Source: Fimbriimonas ginsengisoli Gsoil 348
GTDB taxonomy: Bacteria > Armatimonadota > Fimbriimonadia > Fimbriimonadales > Fimbriimonadaceae
DNA: 64,000 bases
Direction of reading: 5' to 3'
Assembly: GCF_000724625.1 (NCBI RefSeq)
Contig: NZ_CP007139.1
Span: 3,534,001 to 3,598,000, forward strand
In this document: in pieces, positions 52,487 to 59,025 of the stretch
Layout of the letters: every line of letters starts with the position of its first letter
How positions within the stretch are numbered: position 1 is the first letter of the stretch
Made by a program: the position numbers and the translations under genes
The notes under the pieces: model-generated
Told to the model about the DNA's origin: nothing
Databases searched by the model: none
Seen by the model: the letters and a program-made list of their open reading frames with translations, nothing else

Positions 52487-53453
52487 GCGGTCGGTACCTG
52501 TGTAGATTTGTTTCGAACCAGGCGATGGTGCGTTCGAGGCCTTCCTCCAGGCTCACGCCCGGCGTCCAGCCGGTCAGCCGCTTGGCTTTCTCGTTCGCCG
52601 CCAACAACCGTTCGACTTCGCTCTTATCGGGACGAAGCCGTTCTGCCTCGGTCTGGATTTCAACTTCCCTCCCACATAACCGTGCGATGAGCTGTGCCAG
52701 TTCCCCAACCGAGATTTCTCTTCCGGATCCGAAGTTGATCGTCTCTCCGATTGCGGCGTCCGCCAGTCCGGCGGCCATGAATCCTTCCACGGTGTTCTGA
52801 ACGTAGTTAAGGTCGCGGGTTGGGCTCGTCGCGCCCAGCTTGACCACTTTGCCGGAAAGACATTGGCTAATGATCGTGGGGATAACGGCGCGGGCCGACT
52901 GCCTCGGTCCGAAAGTGTTGAACGGGCGAACCGTGACGACGGGGGTGCCGAACGACAGATAGAACGACTCGGCGATCTTGTCGGCGCCGATCTTGCTCGC
53001 CGAATACGGCGACTGTCCTTGCAGCGGGTGCTCTTCGTCGATTGGAACGATCCTCGCGGTGCCGTAAACTTCGCTGGTGCTGGTGTGCAGAATCCGCGAC
53101 GTGCCCAGCTCCCGGGCGGCCTGAACGACGTTCAGGGTGCCGGTGACATTGGTATTGACGTAACTCTGAGGAGCCCGATAGGAGTAAGGGATCGCGATAA
53201 GAGCCGCGAGATGGAAGACCACTTCGCGTCCTTCCATGGCCCCCTTAACGCTGTCGCGGTCCATGATGTCGCCCGCGACGATCTCCATCTCGTTCTTCAG
53301 CTCGCTCTCTTCGAGCCAGCCCCAACTTCCTTGAAAGTTGTAGTGGACCATCGCGCGAACCTTCGCGCCGGCTTTAACGAGATTTTCGGCTAGGTGGCTT
53401 CCGATAAAGCCTCCGGCTCCAGTGACGAGTACCGTACGCCCCTGCCAACTCAC
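52470..53453 (-). CDS. legB: LegB-like nucleotide-sugar 4,6-dehydratase
   Basis: 327 aa. TGAGGFIGSHLAENLVKAGA Rossmann motif, MVHYNFQGSWGWLEESEL, FHLAALIAIPYSYRAPQSYV, HTSTSEVYGTARIVPIDEEH, catalytic YSASKIGADKIAESFY, and PFNTFGPRQSARAVIPTII. The Y-N-F-x-SWGWLE block and LIAIPYSY are characteristic of the LegB group. Predicted reaction: 4,6-dehydration of GDP-GlcNAc (GDP route). Overlaps ptmE by 4 bases (ATGA) and legC by 17. Confidence 0.9.
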   Translation of the reverse strand: MSWQGRTVLVTGAGGFIGSHLAENLVKAGAKVRAMVHYNFQGSWGWLEESELKNEMEIVAGDIMDRDSVKGAMEGREVVFHLAALIAIPYSYRAPQSYVNTNVTGTLNVVQAARELGTSRILHTSTSEVYGTARIVPIDEEHPLQGQSPYSASKIGADKIAESFYLSFGTPVVTVRPFNTFGPRQSARAVIPTIISQCLSGKVVKLGATSPTRDLNYVQNTVEGFMAAGLADAAIGETINFGSGREISVGELAQLIARLCGREVEIQTEAERLRPDKSEVERLLAANEKAKRLTGWTPGVSLEEGLERTIAWFETNLHRYRPHAYNV

Positions 53454-54511
53454 GAAAGGAACTCTCCGCTCTTCATATCAACCTGTGCGCGGTCATAGTC
53501 CGCAGTCTGTCCAATATCGAGCCAGTACTCGATGATCGGAAAGCTGACGACCCTCCCCCCATCCGCGATGACCGATTCTACCAGTTGGGGCATGTCGAAC
53601 CGTGATCCAGAAGGGATACGGTCATAAAGGTGCGGCTCTAGCAGATAGATACCCGCGTTGACGAAGAAGGTGTAACGCGGTTTCTCGGTGATCCCCTTGA
53701 TGAACTCGCCTTCCGATTGGATCACTCCGTAAGGGACCTGGTGATCGTACTGGCGGACGCAGACGGTCATGTCCGCCTGATGCCCTTTGTGGAACTTGGC
53801 GAGGGAGCGGTAGTTGACGTTGGTAAGAATGTCGCCGTTCAGCACGAGCGTGGGATCCGCAGGGCGTCCCAAGAGACTCAACGCGCCGGCGGTACCGAGC
53901 GGAGTTTCCTCGCGGCAGTATCTAATGTTCACGCCGAACTGGCTGCCGTCGCCGAAGTGGTCGATGATTTTCTCGGCCAAGTAATGGGTGGTGATGCTCA
54001 TCTGCCGGATTCCGGCGCTTCGGAGGCTCTGGATCACGTGCTCCATCAGCGGCCGATCTCCCACGGGCAGCATCGACTTCGGAGTTTGCTCCGTTAGGGG
54101 ATAGAGGCGCGTGCCGAAACCTCCGGCCATGATCACCGCTTGGACGCCGAGCGGACCTCGGTCCACGAGCTCTTCCATCGTCACGACCTCGACGAGCCGT
54201 CCTTCGGAGTCGACGAGGGGAAGCTGCCGGACGCTCGTCTCCTTCATGGTTTCGAGCAGGTCTTCCGGGTCGCGAGACGCGAGCGCGGTCACCGGCTTAT
54301 GCGATTGCTTCGTGCCCAGGAGGTCGCCGACGGTGCTTTCGAGGCTGCAACCGGCGAGGATGGCGCGGCGGATGTCGCCGTCGGTGATCGTGTCGATCAC
54401 TTTCCTTTTGTCGTCGACGACGATCGAAATCCCTTTTGCGTTCCGGTTGATGAGGGACATCGCATTGCGGATACTGTCCTCGGGGGTGGTGGTGAAGTTA
54501 GCGAGATCCAT
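53450..54511 (-). CDS. ptmE: CBS-domain nucleotidyltransferase, PtmE-like (glucosamine-1-phosphate guanylyltransferase)
   Basis: 353 aa. Residues ~1-118: a pair of CBS motifs (AKGISIVVDDKRKVIDTITD-GDIRRAIL and VRQLPLVDSEGRLVEVVTME). Residues ~125-350: NTP-transferase domain with AVIMAGGFGTRLYPLTEQTPK, MLPVGDRPLMEHVIQSLR, LVLNGDILTNVNY and FVNAGIYLLEP. This CBS plus nucleotidyltransferase build is that of Campylobacter PtmE, which makes the GDP-sugar that feeds legionaminic acid. Placement directly upstream of legB supports it. Alternative: a mannose-1-phosphate guanylyltransferase-like enzyme. Confidence 0.85.
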   Translation of the reverse strand: MDLANFTTTPEDSIRNAMSLINRNAKGISIVVDDKRKVIDTITDGDIRRAILAGCSLESTVGDLLGTKQSHKPVTALASRDPEDLLETMKETSVRQLPLVDSEGRLVEVVTMEELVDRGPLGVQAVIMAGGFGTRLYPLTEQTPKSMLPVGDRPLMEHVIQSLRSAGIRQMSITTHYLAEKIIDHFGDGSQFGVNIRYCREETPLGTAGALSLLGRPADPTLVLNGDILTNVNYRSLAKFHKGHQADMTVCVRQYDHQVPYGVIQSEGEFIKGITEKPRYTFFVNAGIYLLEPHLYDRIPSGSRFDMPQLVESVIADGGRVVSFPIIEYWLDIGQTADYDRAQVDMKSGEFLS

Positions 54512-54553
54512 ATTGGTGTTGAGTCAGCTCACGTTCGGCTAAGTAAGTTGCGA

Positions 54554-55177
54554 TCATCGGCCATTGTATCGTTCCAGCGGTCGCGCGGGGACGCCGACCG
54601 CCGTAGTGCCCATCGCGATCTTGTCGACCACGGCGGCTCCGGCGCCGATGGAAGCCCAATCTCCCACCTCTATATAAGGGGTGGTGCAGGCGCCGCAACC
54701 GAAGAGTACGCCTTCGCCGAGGATGACACCGCCGGCGAGGGCGGCTCGGGGCGCGACATGGGAAAAATCCCCTACGCGAGCGTCGTGATCGACGCTGCAT
54801 CCGGTGTTCAAGATGACGTGCCGCCCGATAATTGCGTCGGGCTGGACGATCGCTCCCGCCAGAACGACGGTGCCCTCGCCGATCGCGGCGCCCGGCTCCA
54901 CGATGACGGACGGGTGCATGATCGTGGCCCAAGGGAGATCAAGGCGCTCCGAAATCTGCTTTCGGACCCGGTTGTTCCCGATCGCGATGGCGAACGCGGC
55001 TTCCGGGAAGCGAGCGATGAGGTCTCCCTCTTCCACCACCTCGATCCCCATGACGGTCGTACCATGGGATTTCGGATCGTCGGATACGAGGGCGAGAACC
55101 GGGACGCCTTGGGCAAGACAGGCGGCAACGACGACCTTGGCATGGCCGCCGGCGCCCAAAAGAACGACGGGTCTCAC
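54554..55177 (-). CDS. legH: NeuD/PglD/LegH-like sugar acetyltransferase
   Basis: 207 aa. The N-terminal PglD-type nucleotide-sugar domain (VVLLGAGGHAKVVVAACLAQ, AIAIGNNRVRKQI) is followed by left-handed beta-helix hexapeptides (VIVEPGAAIGEGTVVLAGAI, VQPDAIIGRHVILNTGCSVD). The catalytic-base His131 is in CSVDHDARVG, and acetyl-CoA-binding turns end the protein. In the Leg pathway it N-acetylates the C4 amine made by LegC; NeuD-type O-acetylation of the product is the alternative. First gene of the minus-strand operon, 42 bases before ptmE. Confidence 0.85.
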   Translation of the reverse strand: MRPVVLLGAGGHAKVVVAACLAQGVPVLALVSDDPKSHGTTVMGIEVVEEGDLIARFPEAAFAIAIGNNRVRKQISERLDLPWATIMHPSVIVEPGAAIGEGTVVLAGAIVQPDAIIGRHVILNTGCSVDHDARVGDFSHVAPRAALAGGVILGEGVLFGCGACTTPYIEVGDWASIGAGAAVVDKIAMGTTAVGVPARPLERYNGR

Positions 55178-55258
55178 CTCTCCGACTGTACCTTTCGGAA
55201 CCTGCGAGTCCGAAGAGGAGATTGCCGGAATCTTCTAAAAGCGGTTTAAGAAACGAAC

Positions 55259-55291
55259 AAGAGCGTAAACCCGGTTGGGTTTACGCTCTTT
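55259..55291. terminator. bidirectional intrinsic terminator
   Basis: Perfect 14-bp stem AAGAGCGTAAACCC (55259-55272), loop GGTT, GGGTTTACGCTCTT (55277-55290), followed by T and preceded by A-rich sequence. It ends the DUF4397 lipoprotein transcript just upstream of legH. Confidence 0.8.
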
Positions 55292-55315
55292 GAAGCGAAG
55301 CGGGAGGGGTCGACC

Positions 55316-56002
55316 TTAGATCGGCCGGGCCGCCAGCAGAGACAGGGTGTACGTTCCGTTGTTGACGCCAAACACGATGGTTTGGGCAAGCCGATCCTGG
55401 AACGCGAATGTGTTGGAAGCCAAAACGTTCTTGGTGCCGGCTTGGGTGACGCGCACTTCGTAGGTACCGATGGTCTCGTCGGTGTACGCCTGAGCGGCGT
55501 CTCCGATGTTATCGTTCGTCACGGTCGGAGTGGAGGTGTTGAGATTCGCTCCCGGTGCCGTGATGTAAACGTCGACGTTTTGGGTTGCTACGTTTACTAC
55601 TCGAACCATGGCGTGGCCAGAGGCGATGCCGGTGTTCGGGATATCGGAGAGGGTTATCTCGCGCGGGCCGCCGGCGGTGTTGTATCCGATAACGGTGTAG
55701 TAGTTGTCGAGCTCGAATAGCTCGGTGGTGTCGACCAATGAGGCGCCGGTGTCGGCGTTGCTGAATTGGACGGTCTGGTTCCCGTTGTCAATCACGGTGT
55801 AACCGGTCGCGAAACCGTATTGAGAATTATTCGCGAGTACCTGGTGGTTAACCGCAATCTTCACGTTGGTGGGGTTGTCGAGCGAGTCCATCACCCGAAC
55901 GCGAGGATTTCGAGCTCCGAGGGTTGTGGAGCCTGAGCCTCCACATCCAACCAGAACCAGAGCGAAAAGGGCGGCAACGCCAAGGGAAGCAAGTTTGCGC
56001 AT
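55316..56002 (-). CDS. DUF4397-domain lipoprotein
   Basis: 228 aa. Lipoprotein signal peptide with lipobox LVGC (Cys20): MRKLASLGVAALFALVLVGC. Residues ~32-130 and ~130-228 form two halves of the DUF4397 kind: NPRVRVMDSLDNPTNVKIAV, GNQTVQFSNADTGASLVDTT, then AMVRVVNVATQNVDVYITAP and QTIVFGVNNGTYTLSLL. Function of the domain is unknown; it is an extracytoplasmic beta-sandwich anchored to a membrane. A strong AAAGGAG ribosome-binding site precedes the ATG. Separate transcription unit with its own terminator at 55259-55291. Confidence 0.85.
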   Translation of the reverse strand: MRKLASLGVAALFALVLVGCGGSGSTTLGARNPRVRVMDSLDNPTNVKIAVNHQVLANNSQYGFATGYTVIDNGNQTVQFSNADTGASLVDTTELFELDNYYTVIGYNTAGGPREITLSDIPNTGIASGHAMVRVVNVATQNVDVYITAPGANLNTSTPTVTNDNIGDAAQAYTDETIGTYEVRVTQAGTKNVLASNTFAFQDRLAQTIVFGVNNGTYTLSLLAARPI

Positions 56003-56377
56003 GTTTGAGAATCTCCTTTAAGGCACCCAATCGGGTGCAACGACAAGGTAGACCGGCAATCCCAATTTCCAGTTCCAAACTCGTCCACGCGGCGGGTTGC
56101 GACCGGATTTGGGCATAAACTGACTCCCTTTTTTAGCCGATTGTTAGCTTGCCGGGCACTTTGGACTAGGTTCGGTATTGCGCTTCTTCCTATGACATAT
56201 ACTGGGTCCGTCCGATCGACCAGCCCGAGATGAGGTGTTTATCTGCGAAGTTCCTATAGGAATTCGGCGGGGGATGAATACAAGGTTGGGCGAACGGAGT
56301 AGAATTTAGCGGTTTGGGTTGGCCTTCTTGCAATATTGTGCGAAGGCAGTTAAACGACCTTTTTTGTGGGGAGTGAT
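56003..56377. other. divergent intergenic region
   Basis: No gene seen. Elements: AAAGGAG ribosome-binding site beside 56003 (minus strand), a 12-bp perfect palindrome TTCCTATAGGAA at 56251-56262, a TAGAAT -10-like box at 56300-56305 pointing to the dehydratase gene, and GGGGAGTG before the ATG at 56378. Confidence 0.4.
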
Positions 56378-58309
56378 ATGAACGGGCTACAACGACTAAG
56401 TGCGCGACTGAGAAAGCCTCCGGTTCGATGGTTTCGCCTAATCAGGGACGTAACGGTAGATCTTTTACTGGTCAATCTTTGCCTGGCCCTCGCTTTCGGG
56501 TTGGTGAATTCGTTTGCCGGTCCGTTCGCGTTTACGACGATTCCCGTGATGGCAATCTTGGGCACCTCCGTCCTGACGACGCTGCTGCTCTTCTGGCGCG
56601 GGATGTATTCCATCGACCCTCGGTATCTGGGGCTCCACGACTTTTTGAACATCTCCGGGGTTTGCTTCGCGCTTGCGATTCCGACCTCTTATATGGAGCG
56701 GATCTACCACGTTACGGATAGAAGCAACGGCGTGCTGCTGGTTCCGGTGCTGTTCGCGCTGATGTCGGCGGGCGCCCTCACCGGCTTGCGGGTCATGCGA
56801 CGAGCCCTCGCCTGGCGCCCTCGCACGAAGGAAGACGAAGGGCAGGTAAGGCCGCGGCGAACGCTTATCGTGGGAGCTGGCGATGCCGGAGAGACGATCG
56901 TTCGGGAATTGAGCCGGGGGCGGCATGCCTCGCACCAGATCGTGGGGTTCGTCGACGACTCGATGGAGAAGCAGTCGCTGCGAATCCACGGCATCTCGGT
57001 GCTGGGAACGGTCGCCGACATTCCTTCCATCGCAGAGCATTACCGCGTGGACGAGATTCTGATCGCCATGCCGACGGCCACCGGGTCGGACATCCGAAGG
57101 GTTTACGATAGCTGCAGCAAGACGCTTGCCCGGGTTCGAACTCTGCCCGGCCTGACGAACCTTATTAATGGCGACCGGCTTGCCAAGCACCTTCGCGATA
57201 TCGACATCGAGGATCTTCTCCGGCGAGAGCCGGTGAGCACCAATATGGAGGAGATCTCCCGCTACCTGCGGGGAGAGCACGTCCTCATTACGGGTGGCGG
57301 CGGATCCATCGGAAGCGAGCTGGCCCGGCAGGTGGCCCGGATGTCGCCAGCCAGCCTTATCCTTGTCGGAAAGGGTGAGAACTCGATCTACGACATCGAG
57401 CAAGAGCTGCTGCAGACGACGCAACTCGTGCCGATCACGGTCATCGCCGACGTACGCGACAAAGTTTCGATCCAACGGATCTTCGACCAGTATCGTCCCA
57501 CGGTCGTCTTCCACGCGGCGGCGCACAAGCATGTGCCGCTGATGCAGAAGAACCCGGCGGAGGCGATCCAGAACAATATCCTTGGGACGCTCAACACCGC
57601 CGAGCTATCCGTTACGTATGGAGTTCGCAAGTTCATCCTTATCTCGACGGACAAGGCGGTCAACCCCTCCAGCGTGATGGGGGCGACGAAGCGGGTCTGC
57701 GAGATGGTGGTGTGCGGAATGGGGCAGGCCTCGGAGACGCAGTTCTCCGCCGTGCGGTTTGGAAACGTGCTCGGAAGCCGCGGAAGCCTGATCCCGCTCC
57801 TGAAGGCCCAGATTCGCCGAGGGGGCCCGGTCACCGTCACTCACAAGGATATGACCCGGTTCTTTATGACGATCCCCGAGGCGGTCTCGCTGGTAACGCA
57901 GGCGGGCGCCATCGGCGATAGCGGCGAGATCTTTATCCTCGACATGGGCGAGCCGATGAAGATCGAAGAGCTGGCGCTCGAGCTGATCCGGATGCACGGC
58001 CTCGTGCCGGGCGACGACATCGAGGTGCGATACACGGGCGTGCGGCCGGGTGAGAAGATGCACGAGGAACTCCTGTACGCTCAGGAGGACCTCAAGCCGA
58101 CCAGCCATCCCAAGATTCGAATGGTCGCAGACCATCCGCGCGTCGATATGAGGGTGCTGCGCCGGGATATCGACACGCTGGTGCGATTCTGTCAGGACAA
58201 GAACGACGACGGTGCGCGGCAGTTCCTGATGGAGCTGGCGTGGGGCAAGTACAACATCTCGATCCTCGAATCCTCGGTGGACGAATCGACTCAGCACTAC
58301 GCCAAATAA
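56378..58309 (+). CDS. WbpM/PglF/CapD-like membrane nucleotide-sugar 4,6-dehydratase
   Basis: 643 aa from ATG 56378 with GGGGAGTG just upstream; GTG 56366 is an alternative. Four membrane helices within the first ~130 residues (LLLVNLCLALAFGLVNSFAG, VMAILGTSVLTTLLLFW). A first Rossmann-like domain follows (RRTLIVGAGDAGETIVREL), then the catalytic extended-SDR domain from ~300 (VLITGGGGSIGSELARQVAR, FHAAAHKHVPLMQ, ILISTDKAVNPSSVMGATKR). The STDKAV and SSVMGxxK motifs are the active site of UDP-GlcNAc 4,6-dehydratases. It provides a 4-keto-6-deoxy sugar for the glycan. A strong terminator follows. Confidence 0.92.
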   Translation: MNGLQRLSARLRKPPVRWFRLIRDVTVDLLLVNLCLALAFGLVNSFAGPFAFTTIPVMAILGTSVLTTLLLFWRGMYSIDPRYLGLHDFLNISGVCFALAIPTSYMERIYHVTDRSNGVLLVPVLFALMSAGALTGLRVMRRALAWRPRTKEDEGQVRPRRTLIVGAGDAGETIVRELSRGRHASHQIVGFVDDSMEKQSLRIHGISVLGTVADIPSIAEHYRVDEILIAMPTATGSDIRRVYDSCSKTLARVRTLPGLTNLINGDRLAKHLRDIDIEDLLRREPVSTNMEEISRYLRGEHVLITGGGGSIGSELARQVARMSPASLILVGKGENSIYDIEQELLQTTQLVPITVIADVRDKVSIQRIFDQYRPTVVFHAAAHKHVPLMQKNPAEAIQNNILGTLNTAELSVTYGVRKFILISTDKAVNPSSVMGATKRVCEMVVCGMGQASETQFSAVRFGNVLGSRGSLIPLLKAQIRRGGPVTVTHKDMTRFFMTIPEAVSLVTQAGAIGDSGEIFILDMGEPMKIEELALELIRMHGLVPGDDIEVRYTGVRPGEKMHEELLYAQEDLKPTSHPKIRMVADHPRVDMRVLRRDIDTLVRFCQDKNDDGARQFLMELAWGKYNISILESSVDESTQHYAK

Positions 58310-58329
58310 CAACTCGCAACCTTCGGGAA

Positions 58330-58370
58330 ACGGCCCCGGCTCTAAGCGAGCCGGGGCCGTTTTTTTTTTG
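58330..58370 (+). terminator. intrinsic terminator
   Basis: Stem ACGGCCCCGGCTC (58330-58342), loop TAAGC, GAGCCGGGGCCGT (58348-58360), then a run of nine T: a textbook rho-independent terminator after the dehydratase gene. Confidence 0.95.
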
Positions 58371-58482
58371 CTGTTCTTCCCCGGAATTTCGGCGATGGTC
58401 CCGCGCCGATTTGCCGTTGGTCCCAACGCTTGGTCCTGGGTCTTGGCAGGGAAGCGGCAATTGGCGAGGATGAACGGTAACG

Positions 58483-58647
58483 ATGCTAACAACGTTGCTC
58501 CTCATCATCGCCATGACCGCCGTGTCTCTCACCCTCTTCGGCCTCGCCCGCTTTTTCTCCCCTGGACCGCACGACCATTACCGAAAAGCCGCGGTTCAAG
58601 TGGCGCACCAAAAAAATAACGATTCTTGCTCCAAAAAGGGAGGTTAA
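58483..58647 (+). CDS. small membrane protein (54 aa)
   Basis: 54 codons from ATG 58483 to TAA. One hydrophobic helix at residues 1-26 (MLTTLLLIIAMTAVSLTLFG) followed by a polar basic tail with several His and Lys and a single Cys. It lies between the dehydratase terminator and two shorter ORFs of the small-peptide family, and the N-terminal 25 residues align loosely with that family (ML start, S-x-x-L-x-G-x-A-x-R). It may be a diverged, longer member. GAGG is 13 bases upstream of the ATG, rather far for a ribosome-binding site. Confidence 0.5.
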   Translation: MLTTLLLIIAMTAVSLTLFGLARFFSPGPHDHYRKAAVQVAHQKNNDSCSKKGG

Positions 58648-58724
58648 TGCGTTCTTAAACATATGGTCGGGCAACAAGCCACCGAGCAACGGGAAGCATG
58701 CGGCGGATGCCGAAGGGGGACCGG

Positions 58725-58811
58725 GTGTTGATTTTGACCTTCGCCCTGGGTCTCATCTCCGCCGGTCTGATGGGCGCCGCCGACCGGATCAAGAGCCGAT
58801 TTATCGGTTAG
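58725..58811 (+). CDS. tiny one-helix membrane peptide, family member 1 (28 aa)
   Basis: 28 codons, GTG start preceded by AAGGGGGA. Reads MLILTFALGLISAGLM, then GAADRIKSRFIG. A hydrophobic helix (residues 2-17) leads into an AAD turn and basic tail. It aligns over its full length with the ORFs at 58860, 62803, 63217 and 63456, which use different synonymous codons, so the similarity is at protein level. No known family is recognised. Candidate roles: type I toxin-like membrane peptide, small regulator of a membrane protein, or a secreted signal; none is shown by sequence. Confidence 0.6.
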   Translation: MLILTFALGLISAGLMGAADRIKSRFIG

Positions 58812-58859
58812 CCGCTAGGTCTTTTTGAAACCTCGGAGAATATCCGTCGTCGTAAGTCC

Positions 58860-58949
58860 ATGTTCATCCTCACGATGGTGTTGGGATTGGTTTCGCTGGG
58901 ATTCATGCACGCGGCGGAAGCGGCGAAGAAAAACTCCACGAGGTTTTAG
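58860..58949 (+). CDS. tiny one-helix membrane peptide, family member 2 (29 aa)
   Basis: 29 codons from ATG 58860. Reads MFILTMVLGLVSLGFM, then HAAEAAKKNSTRF: the same plan as member 1 (F/L-ILT, LGLxS, G-x-M, AA-acid, Lys-rich tail). It is 48 bases after member 1 and ends 31 bases before a strong bidirectional terminator (58981-59010), so members 1 and 2 may share a transcript. No close Shine-Dalgarno; CGGAGAA is ~19 bases upstream. Confidence 0.6.
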   Translation: MFILTMVLGLVSLGFMHAAEAAKKNSTRF

Positions 58950-58980
58950 GGCCGGTACGGGCGACCTCCGGCACAAAAGG

Positions 58981-59014
58981 AGCCGGGACCAGAGAAGTCT
59001 GGTCCCGGCTCTTT
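58981..59014. terminator. bidirectional intrinsic terminator
   Basis: 13-bp perfect stem AGCCGGGACCAGA (58981-58993) / TCTGGTCCCGGCT (58998-59010), loop GAAG, flanked by AAAAGG on the left and CTTTT on the right; separates the tiny-peptide genes from the convergent NHL lipoprotein gene. Confidence 0.9.
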
Positions 59015-59025
59015 TCGTTTGCGCT

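Noticed and set aside
56244-56265. FRT/recombination-like site around TTCCTATAGGAA
   Set aside because: Only a single short palindrome, with no partner arms or recombinase gene; likely chance or a small operator.
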